A stretch of DNA of 64,000 nucleotides from Inhella sp. (GCF_027532025.1 NZ_JAPZSY010000025.1:1-64000), one strand, 5' to 3'. Shown: positions 28,507-39,137, numbered from the stretch's first letter. Made by a program: numbers and translations. The notes: a model not told the origin generated them from the sequence alone.

Positions 28507-30219
28507 ATGGACACCACCCTTGCTGCCCCTGCTTCTGGCGCCGTCGTCGTGACGGAGCCGGTCCGCCTGGCCGACCGCCTGCAGGCCATGCCCCGACGCA
28601 ACCAAATCGGCCTCATGGCGGGGCTGGCCTTGATCGTCGCCGTGCTGGTGCTGCTGGCGCTCTGGGGCCGGGGAGGGGACTACCGGCCGGTGTTCACCGG
28701 CTTGTCCGACAAAGACGGCGGCGCCGTCATCGCGCAACTGGCCCAAATGCAGGTGCCCTACAAGAACGAGCCCGGCGGCACCATCCTCGTGCCCGCGGCG
28801 CAGGTGTACGACGTCCGCATGAAACTGGCCAGCGCCGGACTGCCCAAGGGCAGCCTGGTGGGCTTTGAACTGCTGGACAAACCGAGCATGGGCCAGACCC
28901 AGTTCAACGAGCGGCTGAACTTCCAGCGGGCCCTGGAAGGCGAGCTGACCCGCACCATCACGGCCCTGGCCGACGTGGCCGACGCCCGCGTGCACCTGGC
29001 CATCCCCCAACAGACCGGCTTCTTCCGCGAGCAGCAAAAGCCCAGCGCCAGCGTGATGCTGCACCTGCGGGGGGGCCGAGCGCTCGACCGCGGACAGATC
29101 GCGGGCATCGTGCACCTGGTTTCGGCCAGCGTGCCCGAACTGCGACCCAGCGCGGTGAGCGTGTTGGACCAAACCGGCAAGCTGCTCAGCGGCAGCAACG
29201 ACGACGGCGTCGGCTTGGGGATGGAAGCGCAGCAGCAAACCTACAAGGCGCAGTTCGAAGCGGGGCTCAGCCAACGCATCCACGCCTTGCTGGAGCCCAT
29301 CGTGGGCCCGAACAACCTGCGCGCCACCGTGGTGGCGGATTTGGATTTTTCGCAGGTGGAGCAAACCAGCGAAGCCTACGTGCCCAACCAAGGCGCCAGC
29401 GCGCCCCAAGCGGTGCGCAGCCAACAGACCAACGAATCGCTGAGCGGCAACGGCAACGCCACCCCCACCGGCGTGCCTGGGGCGGTCAGCAACCAGCCTC
29501 CCGTGCCGGCGCAAGCGCCCATCACCGGCGCCAGCGCCCCGCTGCAGGCGGCCCAAGGCGCGGGTGCCAACAGCTCCAGCCGCCGCGACAGCGTGACCAA
29601 TTTCGAACTCGACAAGACGGTGCGCGTGGTGCGGCAAGCCAGCGGCGGTGTGCGCCGCTTGTCCACCGCGGTGGTGCTCAACCACCGCACCAAGGTGGAC
29701 GCCAAGGGCAAGACCACCACGGAGCCCGTTCCCGAGGCCGAGGTCGAGCGCCTGACCGCCTTGGTGCGCGAAGCCATCGGCTACAACGCGCAGCGCGGCG
29801 ACAGCCTGCAAATCCTCAGCGCCCCCTTCGTGAAGCCCGACATCGAGGAGGTGAACGTCCCGCTGCTGCAGCAACCCTGGGTGCGCGACCTGGTCGGCTC
29901 CGGGGCGGTTCCGCTGGCCTTGGTGCTGGTGGCGCTCATCGTGGTGTTCGGCATGGTGCGCCCGGCCATCAAGGCCGCCTACCCCGATGATCCGAAAGAT
30001 CTGGTCAAGACCGTCCCCGCGGGTGCACAGTTGAGCGAGGTGGTGGGCGACACGCCCCAACTGGAGGGCCCGAAAGCCGAATTGGGCCTGCCCGCACTGG
30101 AAGCGCCCATCGACGCCACCAAACTCGAGCGCGCCCGCATGATGGCGCAGGGTAACCCCCTGGCGGTGGCCAACATCGTGCGCGCCTGGATGAACGGCGA
30201 AGAGCCGACCGTCGGCTGA
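28507..30219 (+). CDS. fliF: Flagellar MS-ring protein FliF
   Basis: Forms the membrane ring on which the motor is built. It has 570 residues with membrane helices near residues 36-56 (GLMAGLALIVAVLVLLALWG) and 475-495 (VPLALVLVALIVVFGMV), and the ring-building motifs lie between. The C-terminus (ARMMAQGNPLAVANIVRAWMN) is the FliG-binding tail. It heads fliFGHIJK. Confidence 0.97.
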   Translation: MDTTLAAPASGAVVVTEPVRLADRLQAMPRRNQIGLMAGLALIVAVLVLLALWGRGGDYRPVFTGLSDKDGGAVIAQLAQMQVPYKNEPGGTILVPAAQVYDVRMKLASAGLPKGSLVGFELLDKPSMGQTQFNERLNFQRALEGELTRTITALADVADARVHLAIPQQTGFFREQQKPSASVMLHLRGGRALDRGQIAGIVHLVSASVPELRPSAVSVLDQTGKLLSGSNDDGVGLGMEAQQQTYKAQFEAGLSQRIHALLEPIVGPNNLRATVVADLDFSQVEQTSEAYVPNQGASAPQAVRSQQTNESLSGNGNATPTGVPGAVSNQPPVPAQAPITGASAPLQAAQGAGANSSSRRDSVTNFELDKTVRVVRQASGGVRRLSTAVVLNHRTKVDAKGKTTTEPVPEAEVERLTALVREAIGYNAQRGDSLQILSAPFVKPDIEEVNVPLLQQPWVRDLVGSGAVPLALVLVALIVVFGMVRPAIKAAYPDDPKDLVKTVPAGAQLSEVVGDTPQLEGPKAELGLPALEAPIDATKLERARMMAQGNPLAVANIVRAWMNGEEPTVG

Positions 30220-30229
30220 GGAGCAGAAC

Positions 30230-31225
30230 ATGGACGACAAAGGGGTCGAAGACGCCGCCATCCTCTTGATGACCTTGGGCGAGGAGGAGGCCTCCGAGGT
30301 GTTCAAGCACTTGGCACCGAAAGAGGTGCAAAAGCTGGGCGAAACCATCGCCAAGCTCAAGGTGGTGCCGCGCACCCGCGTGGAAGACGTGCTGGAACGC
30401 TTCGAGAAAGTGGCCGGCACGCAAAGCATGCTGGTCAGCGACACCGACGAGTACGTGCGCCAGGTGCTTCGCAAGGCCCTCGGGGAAGACAAGGCCAACC
30501 TGCTGCTGGACCGCATCCTGCAAGGCAGCGATGTGTCGTCCATCGAGAGTTTGAAGTGGATGGACCCGGTGTCGGTGGCCGAATTGCTGCGCAACGAACA
30601 CCCACAAATCGTGGCCGCCATCTTGTCGCACCTGGAGTTCGATCAAGTGGCCGACGTGCTCAAGCAGTGGACGGAGCGACACCGCAACGAGGTGCTCATC
30701 CGCATCGCCACCCTCGATGGCGTGCAACCCACGGCCCTGAAGGACCTCAACGAGGTGATGAGCCAAATCTTGTCGGGCGGAGACCGCATGAAGCGCAGCA
30801 GCCTGGGCGGCGTCAAGAGCGCGGCGGAAATCATCAACATGATGGGCTCCAGCGTGGAGGCCTCGGCGCTGGACTACATCCGCGAGCTCGACAGCGAGTT
30901 GGCGCAGAAGATCATGGACAACATGTTCACGTTCGACGACCTGGAAAAGGTCGACGACAAGGGCATCCAGTCCCTGCTCAAGGAGGTGCAGTCCGAGTCG
31001 CTGGTGCTGGCCCTCAAGGGCGCCAGCCCCGACCTGCGCGAGAAGATCTTCCGCAACATGTCCACGCGGGCGGCCGAAACCCTGCGCGAAGACCTCGAAA
31101 GCCGCGGTCCGGTGCGCCTGTCCGAGGTGGAAGCCGAGCAAAAGGAAATGCTCAAGATCGTTCGCCGCTTGGTCGACGAAGGCCAGATCGTGCTGGCCAC
31201 CGGCGGCGACGACCAGTTCCTGTAA
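30230..31225 (+). CDS. fliG: Flagellar switch protein FliG
   Basis: Rotor protein that takes torque from MotA. It has 331 residues; the EHPQ motif is at 123-126 ([16 protein letters not shown]) and the charged torque helix is in the C-terminal domain ([21 protein letters not shown]). It starts 10 bases after fliF behind a GAGGAG site. Confidence 0.97.
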   Translation: MDDKGVEDAAILLMTLGEEEASEVFKHLAPKEVQKLGETIAKLKVVPRTRVEDVLERFEKVAGTQSMLVSDTDEYVRQVLRKALGEDKANLLLDRILQGSDVSSIESLKWMDPVSVAELLRNEHPQIVAAILSHLEFDQVADVLKQWTERHRNEVLIRIATLDGVQPTALKDLNEVMSQILSGGDRMKRSSLGGVKSAAEIINMMGSSVEASALDYIRELDSELAQKIMDNMFTFDDLEKVDDKGIQSLLKEVQSESLVLALKGASPDLREKIFRNMSTRAAETLREDLESRGPVRLSEVEAEQKEMLKIVRRLVDEGQIVLATGGDDQFL

Positions 31226-31243
31226 GGTGCGGACGTCTGAACC

Positions 31244-32041
31244 ATGCCTGGGTTCTCCCCCATGAGCGCCAAGCCCGTCAAGAACGTGCCCCCTCCCCAG
31301 GGTGGCACCCACAAGCCTGCCAGCACCTACGGGCGCTTTATCCCGCGCGAGGAGATCGAGCAGGTTCAACCCTGGCGACCCGACGCGCTCGGCGGCCTCG
31401 GCAAGCCACGACCGCCCCTGTCTGCCCCCGCCGCGCCAGCAGCCCCAGCCCCGGCAGCCGCCCCCACGCCGCCGCCGCCCGACCCCCGCGAGTTGCTGGC
31501 TGCCGCCCGACAAGCCGGCTACCAGGATGGCTTGCGCGATGGCCAAGCCAGCGCCGACGCCTTCAAGCAGGTGCACGCGCGGCAGGTGGCGACTCAAATC
31601 GGTGCGCTCGTGGCCAGCTTCGATCAAGCGCTGAGCCAGATCGAACAGCACATGGCCGATGCGCTCACCCGCGCCGCGGTGGAGCTCGCCCAACAGGTGG
31701 TGCGGGCCGAGCTTCAGCAGCACCCCGAGCACATCGCCCGCGTGGCGCACGAGGCCGTCGAGACCCTGATGCTCAACGCCCGGCATGTGCGCGTTTACGT
31801 CCACCCGGACGACCTCCCCTTGGTGCAAGACGGCGCTGCCGACACCCTGCGCAGCCGCGGGGCCCAATTGGTGGCGGACGACGCCTTGGAGCGCGGTGGC
31901 TGCCGCGTGGACAGCGACATCGCCAGCGTCGACGCCCTCATCGCCCACCGCTGGCAGCAAGCCGCCGCCCAACTGGGCCAGAATACCCCGTGGGGCCCCG
32001 CACCCACGGGCGACAGCCTGGTGGAGCCGGACGAATCGTGA
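31244..32041 (+). CDS. fliH: Flagellar export ATPase regulator FliH
   Basis: Binds FliI and links it to the switch ring. It has 265 residues. A Pro/Ala-rich linker (about residues 62-85) precedes the helical [16 protein letters not shown] region. The C-terminal domain has [13 protein letters not shown] and [14 protein letters not shown]. An internal ATG at 31262 is an alternative start. Its stop overlaps the GTG considered as the fliI start. Confidence 0.93.
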   Translation: MPGFSPMSAKPVKNVPPPQGGTHKPASTYGRFIPREEIEQVQPWRPDALGGLGKPRPPLSAPAAPAAPAPAAAPTPPPPDPRELLAAARQAGYQDGLRDGQASADAFKQVHARQVATQIGALVASFDQALSQIEQHMADALTRAAVELAQQVVRAELQQHPEHIARVAHEAVETLMLNARHVRVYVHPDDLPLVQDGAADTLRSRGAQLVADDALERGGCRVDSDIASVDALIAHRWQQAAAQLGQNTPWGPAPTGDSLVEPDES

Positions 32042-33486
32042 CCGCCCCCGGCGCCCCCATGAGCACCGCTGAGCGCACGGCCCGGTGGCGACTGTTTTTG
32101 GCCGACCTGCAGGCGCACGCCAGCGAACCCCTGGCGCTGGAGGCCGAGGGCAAGCTCACCCGGGTGGCCGGCTTGGTGCTGGAAGCCAGCGGCGTGAACG
32201 CCCCGGTGGGCGCCCTGTGCGAGATCCACCGCCCCGATGCCCGCCCGGGCGAGCGCGCTGCCCGGGCAGAGGTGGTGGGCTTCGGCAACGACCGCGCTTT
32301 CCTCATGCCCACGGACGAGCTGCAAGGCCTGTCCAGCGGTGCTCGCGTGCGCGTGCGCAGCACGCCGCCCCGCCCGCCACGCTTGGGCGAGCCGCGCCAC
32401 CCTTGGCGCCGCGACGCCGACCGCGGCTTGCACCTGCCCATGGGCGCCGGCCTGTTGGGCCGCGTGGTGGACGCCTTCGGGCACCCCATGGACCGCCGCG
32501 GGCCGTTGGAGCATGTCGAGCGCGCCCCCATGGCCCGCCGCCCCATCAACGCCATGGACCGCGACCCGGTGCGCACCCCGCTGGACACCGGCGTGCGCGC
32601 CATCAACGCCTTGCTCACCGTCGGCCGCGGCCAGCGCCTGGGCCTGTTCGCCGGCACCGGCGTGGGCAAGTCGGTGCTGCTGGGCATGATGGCCCGATAC
32701 ACGCAGGCCGATGTCATCGTGGTCGGCCTCATTGGCGAACGCGGCCGCGAAGTCAAAGAGTTCATCGAAGACATCCTGGAAGAAGAAGGCCTGGCCCGCA
32801 GCGTGGTCGTCGCCGCCCCGGCCGACGCGCCCCCATTGGTGCGCATGCAGGGCGCCGCGTACGCCTCGGCCATCGCCGAGCACTTCCGCGACCAAGGCCT
32901 GCACGTGCTGCTGCTGATGGACAGCCTCACCCGCTACGCCCAAGCGCAGCGCGAGATCGCCTTGGCCATCGGCGAGCCGCCCGCCACCAAGGGCTACCCG
33001 CCCAGCTGCTTCGCCAAGCTGCCCATGCTGGTGGAGCGCAGCGGCAACGGCGTGGCTGGCGGCGGCAGCATCACGGCCTTCTACACGGTGCTCAGCGAAG
33101 GCGACGACCAGCAAGACCCCATCGCCGACGCGGCCCGCGGCATCTTGGATGGCCACTTCGTGCTCAGCCGCGAGTTGGCCGAGGCCGGCCATTACCCGGC
33201 CATCGACGTCGAGCGCTCCATCAGCCGCGTGATGACGGCGGTGGCCCCCTCCATCCATGTCGAGCAGGCACGGCGCTTTCGCCAATTGCTGGCCAAGTAC
33301 AACAAAGCGCGCGACCTGATTCAGATTGGCGCCTACGCTCCTGGCAGCGACCCCGAACTGGACTTGGCCGTGCGCCTGTTGCCCGCCATGAACCAGCTGC
33401 TGCAGCAAGACATGCACACCGCGGCACCGCTGGCCGTGTCCGTCGCCCAGATGAGCGCTGTGCTGAGCACGGCCACCGGCGCTTGA
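32038..33486 (+). CDS. fliI: Flagellum-specific ATP synthase FliI
   Basis: Export ATPase of the F1-beta type. Walker A is GTGVGKS (about 206-212), with [17 protein letters not shown] and [25 protein letters not shown] after it. The GTG at 32038 overlaps the fliH stop (GTGA) and has GGAG upstream; the ATG at 32059 ([10 protein letters not shown], 475 aa) lacks a ribosome site but resembles family N-termini. Longer upstream in-frame sequence overlaps fliG/fliH and is not real. Confidence 0.95.
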   Translation: MTAPGAPMSTAERTARWRLFLADLQAHASEPLALEAEGKLTRVAGLVLEASGVNAPVGALCEIHRPDARPGERAARAEVVGFGNDRAFLMPTDELQGLSSGARVRVRSTPPRPPRLGEPRHPWRRDADRGLHLPMGAGLLGRVVDAFGHPMDRRGPLEHVERAPMARRPINAMDRDPVRTPLDTGVRAINALLTVGRGQRLGLFAGTGVGKSVLLGMMARYTQADVIVVGLIGERGREVKEFIEDILEEEGLARSVVVAAPADAPPLVRMQGAAYASAIAEHFRDQGLHVLLLMDSLTRYAQAQREIALAIGEPPATKGYPPSCFAKLPMLVERSGNGVAGGGSITAFYTVLSEGDDQQDPIADAARGILDGHFVLSRELAEAGHYPAIDVERSISRVMTAVAPSIHVEQARRFRQLLAKYNKARDLIQIGAYAPGSDPELDLAVRLLPAMNQLLQQDMHTAAPLAVSVAQMSAVLSTATGA

Positions 33487-33487
33487 G

Positions 33488-33946
33488 ATGGCCAACCTGG
33501 ACACCCTGCAACTGGTGCTGCGGCAGGCCGAGCGTGAGCGCGACCAAGCCCAGGCCCTGATGCTGCAAGCCCAAGCCCGGGCCAACCAAGCGCGTGCCCA
33601 GGCGCAAGACCTGCATCGCTACCAGGGCGAGTACGACGCCCGCTGGCACCAGCAGTTCCAGCACAGCAACACCGGCATCGAAACCCTGCAGAACTACCGC
33701 CGCTTCGGCGACCGACTGGGCGAGGCCATCGCCCAGCAGGGCCAGTTGGCCACCGTGCTCGAAGGTCGCCTGGACTTGGCCCGTCAAGCCCTTCAAGACA
33801 AGGAAATGCGCGTCGCGGCCATCCGCAAACTCATCGAGCGGCGCTGGGCCGAGGCCCAGCGACTGGCCGCTCGGCAAGAGCAAAAAGCCAACGACGAATT
33901 CGGCCAACGCCGCCTGGGCGCCCCAGGCGCCGCCCTGCGCCCCTGA
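33488..33946 (+). CDS. fliJ: Flagellar export chaperone FliJ
   Basis: A 152-residue coiled-coil protein that sits in the FliI ring and recycles export chaperones. Nearly the whole chain is heptad-like and rich in Gln, Ala and Arg (RQAERERDQAQALMLQAQAR). It starts 1 base after the fliI stop. Confidence 0.92.
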   Translation: MANLDTLQLVLRQAERERDQAQALMLQAQARANQARAQAQDLHRYQGEYDARWHQQFQHSNTGIETLQNYRRFGDRLGEAIAQQGQLATVLEGRLDLARQALQDKEMRVAAIRKLIERRWAEAQRLAARQEQKANDEFGQRRLGAPGAALRP

Positions 33947-33958
33947 GCGCCGTCCACC

Positions 33959-35371
33959 ATGCCCATCGCCAACCGCCCCGATCCCCTGCTGCCCCTGGGT
34001 GGCGCCCCGAACCCACGGGCCACGCTTCCAGGCACGACCGTGAGCACCGACCGTGGCCCCGGCTTCGCCGATTGGCTGGCGCGCGCGCGCCCCGAACCGG
34101 TGCGCCCACCCGCTGCGGCCCAACAGCCCCCAAGGCCTGAGCGTGCCGAACGCGCCAACCCCTCGCCCCAGCCCGCGAGCCCGCCTGCGCGCTCCCCCGA
34201 CAGCCGCGCCGCGCAGCGGCCCCACGAACCGTTCAACCACGCCGCCGACGAACCCGAGCGCGCCCCCATGCACGCCGCGAACGTAGCTGCGGCGCTGGGC
34301 ACCGAAGGCCCCGACGAGGCCCCCGAGCCCGCTGAAGACGCCTCGGGCACGAAACCGCTCAGCGCCGACCATGCAGAGCCCGCGATCCAGGCCTTCAGTT
34401 CCGACGTGCCCCAACCACGATCGGCAGAAGCCGGCCAGCCCACCGGCCTGGCGCTGCCGGCGGCCGCAGCATCCGCCACGGCCAGCGACGTGACGACCGA
34501 TGCGGAGGCGACAGCAGCCTCCCTCTCGCTCCACCCTTGGGCCGCCTCGGGACGCGCCAGGGGACCGACGTCGACCGGAGCGGCAGCGGAGGGCCACGCA
34601 CCGCCCGAGCCGCCCTCGTCCGCCGCCGACCTCGACGACGCTCAGGGCTTGGGCCGCCCCGACCCCATGCGACGCGGTGCCAGTCCTCGCGCCGCGGGGC
34701 GGGGCACGCCAGAGCCAACCGACACGGCGGCCATGGCGACGTCGGCCACGGCGCCGGGGGCAGGCACGCCGCGGAGCGATGGCGAGCTGGGCCTGCGAGC
34801 CGCACGGGGCGGTCGCGACGCCTTGCCGGAACGCGGATGGCGCGCCGAAGCGGTGAACGCCGGCACACCGCTCGCCAGCAGCGGGGCCGATCCATCCGCC
34901 AGCCTGCGCCTGGGCGGCTCCTCGCTGGCCCCCACACCGGCCGCCGCTGCGTTGGCGCCTCCGTTGGACCATCCCGACTTTGCGGCCGCGCTGGGGGCGC
35001 AAGTGGCGGTTTGGGCCCGGGATGGCCAGCATGAAGCCGAATTGCGTCTGAACCCCGGCAGCCTGGGCGCCGTGCAGGTGTGGATCGGTGTGGAAGGCGG
35101 GCAAGCCCAAGTGCGCTTCACCGCCGACCTGGGCAGCACCCGCGATGCGCTGCAAGCCGCCCTGCCCGACTTGGCCCAGGCCCTCGCCCGAGAAGGGCTG
35201 CAACTCGGCGGGGCCGACGTGCAAAGCCGCCAACAGCGCGGCGAGTCCCCGCCGAGCGAACGCCGTTCAGGGGACCGCGGCCCGCGCGGCGCGCAGCAGG
35301 CGGTCGTGGGCTTGGAGGGCCTGCCCCCACCCCGCCCGGCGGGCCGCGGCTTGCTCGACCTTTACGCCTGA
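33959..35371 (+). CDS. fliK: Flagellar hook-length control protein FliK
   Basis: Secreted ruler that triggers the FlhB switch. It has 470 residues. A long low-complexity Pro/Ala/Glu-rich N-terminal region precedes the conserved C-terminal domain (about residues 340-440), with AELRLNPGSLGAVQVWIGVEGG and a QVRFTADLGSTRDALQAALP segment. It follows fliJ as in other clusters. Confidence 0.94.
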   Translation: MPIANRPDPLLPLGGAPNPRATLPGTTVSTDRGPGFADWLARARPEPVRPPAAAQQPPRPERAERANPSPQPASPPARSPDSRAAQRPHEPFNHAADEPERAPMHAANVAAALGTEGPDEAPEPAEDASGTKPLSADHAEPAIQAFSSDVPQPRSAEAGQPTGLALPAAAASATASDVTTDAEATAASLSLHPWAASGRARGPTSTGAAAEGHAPPEPPSSAADLDDAQGLGRPDPMRRGASPRAAGRGTPEPTDTAAMATSATAPGAGTPRSDGELGLRAARGGRDALPERGWRAEAVNAGTPLASSGADPSASLRLGGSSLAPTPAAAALAPPLDHPDFAAALGAQVAVWARDGQHEAELRLNPGSLGAVQVWIGVEGGQAQVRFTADLGSTRDALQAALPDLAQALAREGLQLGGADVQSRQQRGESPPSERRSGDRGPRGAQQAVVGLEGLPPPRPAGRGLLDLYA

Positions 35372-35442
35372 TTTCCGTGCCTGATTTCGCGATGGTCTAC
35401 CGTTGTCGCGCCGAATAATCGGAACCACACCCTGGAGAACCC

Positions 35443-36048
35443 ATGGCCACCGCTGCCCCTGAAGCCGCTGCCGCTGCCCCTCCCGCTGGAGGCGGCAAAA
35501 AGAAGCTGATCATGATCATCGTGATCGTGCTGGTGGTCGTGCTCATCGGTGCTGGCGCGGCCGTGATGCTGCTCAAAAAGAAGCCCAAGGCCGAAGAAGG
35601 CGACGAGGAAGCCGACGGCACGCCCGCGGCGGCCGAGGTGCACAAAGCCAAACCCAGCGCGCCCCCCGTGTACCTGCCGCTCGACCCCTTCACGGTCAAC
35701 CTGACCGACAAGGACGCCGACCGCTACGCCCAAGTCGGTGTCACGCTCGAAGTCGTCGACCAAAAGACCGCCGACCAACTCAAGGCCTACTTGCCGGCCA
35801 TCCGTTCCGGCGTCATCGTCGTGCTGTCGCACAAAACCGCGGTCGATTTGCTGAGCCACGAGGGCAAGAAGAAGCTGCAGCACGAGATCCTGGCAGAGGC
35901 CGTGCGCCCGCTGGGCTACGAGTTGGAGCCGGAAGAAGCGCCTGCCGCCGACGAGGACGAAGAAGCCCCCAAGAAGAAGAAAAAGAAGAAGAAGGCCCCC
36001 GCGCTGCCGGTGACCCAGGTTCTGTTTTCGCAATTCATCGTGCAGTGA
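35443..36048 (+). CDS. fliL: Flagellar basal body protein FliL
   Basis: Stator-associated membrane protein. It has 201 residues, a single membrane helix at about 21-43, and a periplasmic domain with YLPLDPFTVNLTDKDADRYAQVGVTLEV. It carries an acidic stretch followed by a run of eight lysines just before the C-terminal strand VTQVLFSQFIVQ, which is unusual for the family. It starts fliLMNOPQR. Confidence 0.94.
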   Translation: MATAAPEAAAAAPPAGGGKKKLIMIIVIVLVVVLIGAGAAVMLLKKKPKAEEGDEEADGTPAAAEVHKAKPSAPPVYLPLDPFTVNLTDKDADRYAQVGVTLEVVDQKTADQLKAYLPAIRSGVIVVLSHKTAVDLLSHEGKKKLQHEILAEAVRPLGYELEPEEAPAADEDEEAPKKKKKKKKAPALPVTQVLFSQFIVQ

Positions 36049-36070
36049 CCGCTGCCGCCTCGGCCTCGCC

Positions 36071-37075
36071 ATGAACCAACAAATCCTCTCGCAAGACGAA
36101 GTCGATGCCCTGCTTCAGGGCATCACGGGCGAGAGCCAGAAGCTCGAGCAGGAAGAAGTTCCTGAGGGCGGCATTCGCGAGTACCGCCTGGAGAGCCAGG
36201 AGCGGATCGTCCGTGGGCGCATGCCCACGATGGAAATCATCAACGAGCGCTTCGCCCGCAACATCCGCGTCGGCCTGTTCAACTTCATCCGCAAGAGCCC
36301 CGAAGTCGCCATCGGCGGCATCAAGGTGCACAAGTACAGCCACTTCCTGCGCGAGATCGTCGTCCCGACGAACTTCAACATCATGGCGGTCAAGCCGCTG
36401 CGCGGCTCGGGCTTGGTGGTGTGCGACCCGACCCTGGTGTTCGCCGTGATCGACGCCTTGTACGGGGGCCAGGGCAAGTTCCACGCGCGCATCGAGGGGC
36501 GCGACTTCTCGCCCACCGAGCAACGCGTCATCCAGCGCCTCATCGAAGTCATCACCGCCGAATACCACAAGGCCTGGCGCGGCATCTACCCGCTGGAGTT
36601 GGAGTACGTGCGCAGCGAAATGCAGCCGCAGTTCGCCACCATCGCCACGCCGTCGGAGATCGTGGTCTCCAGTTCGTTCACGCTGGAGGTCGGCGAGACC
36701 ACCGGCACCATCTACTTCTGCACCCCCTACTCCACGCTGGAGCCCATTCGCGACGTGCTCTACAGCACCACGCAGGGCGACAGCACCGAGCCCGATCGCC
36801 GCTGGGTCAACCTGCTCAAGAACCAGATCCAGGCCGCCCAGGTCGAGCTGGTGGCCGAGCTGGGCACCGCCCCGGCCACGGTGGAGCAGTTGCTGGCCTT
36901 CAAGCCCGGGGACTTCATCGAACTCGACCTCGAAGCCATGATCAAGGCCAAGGTCGACGGGGTGCCCGTCTTCGATTGCCAGTACGGCACGAGCAACGGC
37001 AAGTACGCCATCAAGATCCACGAAATGCTGACCGGCTCGCAGGCCAGTTGGCTGGGAGCACGCAATGACGCCTGA
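36071..37075 (+). CDS. fliM: Flagellar switch protein FliM
   Basis: Rotor protein that binds CheY-P. It has 334 residues; the N-terminal CheY-binding peptide is ILSQDEVDALLQGI, followed by a CheC-like middle domain and a C-terminal SpoA domain. Its 3' end overlaps the fliN start by 11 bases. Confidence 0.97.
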   Translation: MNQQILSQDEVDALLQGITGESQKLEQEEVPEGGIREYRLESQERIVRGRMPTMEIINERFARNIRVGLFNFIRKSPEVAIGGIKVHKYSHFLREIVVPTNFNIMAVKPLRGSGLVVCDPTLVFAVIDALYGGQGKFHARIEGRDFSPTEQRVIQRLIEVITAEYHKAWRGIYPLELEYVRSEMQPQFATIATPSEIVVSSSFTLEVGETTGTIYFCTPYSTLEPIRDVLYSTTQGDSTEPDRRWVNLLKNQIQAAQVELVAELGTAPATVEQLLAFKPGDFIELDLEAMIKAKVDGVPVFDCQYGTSNGKYAIKIHEMLTGSQASWLGARNDA

Positions 37076-37526
37076 CGAACCGAGCACGGGCAGCGACGAC
37101 CAGGACGCCCTGGCCGCGGAGTGGGCAGCGGCGCTGGCGGAGTCTGGCGCGGGTGGTGGAGGAAGCGATACCGCGGTGGTGGATGAACCTCCCCAGGTGG
37201 AACAGGTGGCGCCCGCCTCTTTCGCGAACTTCTCGCCCACGTCGCTGCCCAGCGGGGCCAACGACATCAACATGATCCTCGACATCCCGGTGCAACTCAC
37301 CGTGGAGTTGGGGCGCACGCGCATCCCCATCAAGAACATCCTGCAACTCGCCCAGGGCTCGGTGGTCGAGCTGGACGCGCTGGCCGGCGAGCCCATGGAC
37401 GTGCTCGTCAACGGCTACCTGATCGCCCAAGGCGAGGTCGTGGTGGTGAACGACAAGTTCGGCATCCGGCTGACCGACATCGTGACCCCTTCCGAGCGCA
37501 TGCGCCGCCTGTCCAAGGGCCAATGA
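37065..37526 (+). CDS. fliN: Flagellar switch protein FliN
   Basis: C-ring protein of 153 residues. An acidic N-terminal extension precedes the SpoA domain (about 70-150) with [22 protein letters not shown] and a [16 protein letters not shown] strand pair. It overlaps fliM. Confidence 0.96.
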   Translation: MTPDEPSTGSDDQDALAAEWAAALAESGAGGGGSDTAVVDEPPQVEQVAPASFANFSPTSLPSGANDINMILDIPVQLTVELGRTRIPIKNILQLAQGSVVELDALAGEPMDVLVNGYLIAQGEVVVVNDKFGIRLTDIVTPSERMRRLSKGQ

Positions 37527-37603
37527 GGGCGCGCTCGATCGTTCGATAAGCCCCCGAACCCGGCCTCAAAAGCGGCGTTTTCGCCAAGGTCTCGCTGCCC
37601 ACA

Positions 37604-37939
37604 ATGGGCTGCATGACGACCTCCTCCTGGCTCCCCGCGCTGTGGTTCCTGGCCATCCTGGCGCTCATCCCAGTGGCGCTGTGGCTGCTCAAACGCTCGC
37701 CCTTGCCCTTGGCGGGCTTGCAGCCCGGCCTGCGGGTGGTGGGCGTCACCAGCCTGGGTCCGGGTCAACGCCTGCTGACGGTGGAGCTGGGCGAGGGCGC
37801 GTCACGCCGTTGGCTGCTGCTGGGCGCCACGGCCCAACACATCAACCTGCTGACCGAGTTGCCGCCGCAGGACTTGCCCGCGCCCGAGCGGGTGAGCTTT
37901 GCCAAGCTGCTGCAGCGCGCGCGCGGAGGTCAACCATGA
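37604..37939 (+). CDS. fliO: Flagellar biosynthesis protein FliO
   Basis: Small membrane protein that helps assemble the FliP ring. It has 111 residues and one membrane helix near the N-terminus ([21 protein letters not shown]). An alternative ATG lies nine bases downstream. Its TGA overlaps the fliP ATG. Confidence 0.88.
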   Translation: MGCMTTSSWLPALWFLAILALIPVALWLLKRSPLPLAGLQPGLRVVGVTSLGPGQRLLTVELGEGASRRWLLLGATAQHINLLTELPPQDLPAPERVSFAKLLQRARGGQP

Positions 37940-38673
37940 AGCGCACCCTCACGGCCGCAGGCCTGCTTTTGGCGGCAGGCGCTGGCTGGGCTCAGTCGGC
38001 CGGTAACCTGCCCGTGCTGGTGGGCCAAGGCAGCGGCGGCACCAGCTACTCGGTGCCCATCCAGACCCTGCTGTTCTTCACCGCCTTGGGCTTCTTGCCC
38101 GCGGTGCTGCTGATGATGACGGGCTTCACGCGCATCGTCATCGTGCTGAGCCTGATGCGCCAAGCCCTGGGCACGCAGGCCGCGCCGCCCAACCAAGTCA
38201 TCATCGGCTTGAGCTTGTTCCTGACCTTCTTCGTCATGAGCCCGACGCTCGACAAGGTCTACGCCGAGGCTTGGCAGCCCTACTCCACGGGGCAAATCGG
38301 TTTCGACCAGGCGCTGGAGAAGGCCCAAGCCCCGATGCGCGCCTTCATGCTGAAGCAAACCCGGCAGAGCGACCTCGCCTTGTTCTCGCGCCTGGCCAAA
38401 GTGGACAACGCGGTCAAAGCCGAAGACGTTCCCTTCCGCGTGCTCGTGCCCGCCTTCGTCACCAGCGAGCTGAAGACGGCGTTCCAGATCGGCTTCATGA
38501 TCTTCATCCCCTTCTTGGTCATCGACATGATCGTGGCCAGCGTATTGATGAGCTTGGGGATGATGATGCTGTCGCCCGTGTTGGTGGCCCTGCCCTTCAA
38601 GCTGATGCTCTTCGTGCTGGCCGACGGCTGGAACTTGCTCATCGGCTCGCTGGCGGCGTCGTTTGCCGTATGA
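37936..38673 (+). CDS. fliP: Flagellar export gate protein FliP
   Basis: Core of the export channel. It has 245 residues with a cleavable signal peptide ([21 protein letters not shown]), membrane helices, and family motifs [19 protein letters not shown] and [20 protein letters not shown]. Its ATG overlaps the fliO stop. A tandem repeat separates it from fliQ. Confidence 0.97.
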   Translation: MKRTLTAAGLLLAAGAGWAQSAGNLPVLVGQGSGGTSYSVPIQTLLFFTALGFLPAVLLMMTGFTRIVIVLSLMRQALGTQAAPPNQVIIGLSLFLTFFVMSPTLDKVYAEAWQPYSTGQIGFDQALEKAQAPMRAFMLKQTRQSDLALFSRLAKVDNAVKAEDVPFRVLVPAFVTSELKTAFQIGFMIFIPFLVIDMIVASVLMSLGMMMLSPVLVALPFKLMLFVLADGWNLLIGSLAASFAV

Positions 38674-38675
38674 CA

Positions 38676-38840
38676 GGCCCCCAGGCTCCGGGCCTGCGGC
38701 CCTCCTCCACCCCCCGAGGGGGCCCTCCGGGCTTGGGGCGGCCCGGCGCCCTTCCGCTTGGCCCCCAGGCTCCGGGCCTGCGTCCCTCCTCCACCCCCCG
38801 AGGGGGCCCTCCGGGCTTGGGGCGGCCCGGCGCCCTTCGG
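38676..38840 (+). repeat. Two 84-bp tandem intergenic repeats between fliP and fliQ
   Basis: Copy 1 runs from 38676 to 38759 and copy 2 from 38760 to about 38840, starting GGCCCCCAGGCTCCGGGCCTG. They are nearly identical. Each contains a CCCCCCGAGGGGG palindrome flanked by GGCC tracts. Very similar GC-rich repeats are common between genes in Burkholderiales genomes. They split fliP from fliQ, which are normally adjacent. Confidence 0.85.
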
Positions 38841-38855
38841 TCACGTTAGGTCGCT

Positions 38856-39125
38856 ATGGATCCCCAACAAGTTTTCACCATCGGCCAGCAGGCGTTGTGG
38901 ATGCTGCTGCTGGTCGCTGCGCCGGTGCTGGGCGTCATCCTCGTGGTCGGCGTGGTCATCAGCGTGCTGCAAGCCGCCACGCAGATCAACGAAGCCACCC
39001 TGTCCTTCGTGCCCAAGATCCTGGCGGCCATGGCCGTGCTGGCCCTGGCTGGGCCGTGGATGGTGACGCAGTTGGTCGAGTACATCCAGCGCGTGCTGCA
39101 AGGCATCCCAGGCGCCATCGCCTGA
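38856..39125 (+). CDS. fliQ: Flagellar export gate protein FliQ
   Basis: An 89-residue protein with two membrane helices (LWMLLLVAAPVLGVILVVGV and KILAAMAVLALAGPWMV), the family layout with VISVLQAATQINEATLSFVPK between. It packs outside the FliP ring. Confidence 0.96.
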   Translation: MDPQQVFTIGQQALWMLLLVAAPVLGVILVVGVVISVLQAATQINEATLSFVPKILAAMAVLALAGPWMVTQLVEYIQRVLQGIPGAIA

Positions 39126-39137
39126 GCGACCTCCGCC

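Noticed and set aside
30556-32037. In-frame extension upstream of fliI
   Set aside because: It overlaps fliG and fliH in another frame and has shadow composition (Arg/Pro/Gly). FliI length is correct without it.
38271-38849. Open frame covering fliP's second half and the tandem repeats
   Set aside because: It is a +1 shadow of fliP that continues through the repeat; the repeat-encoded peptide is a by-product.
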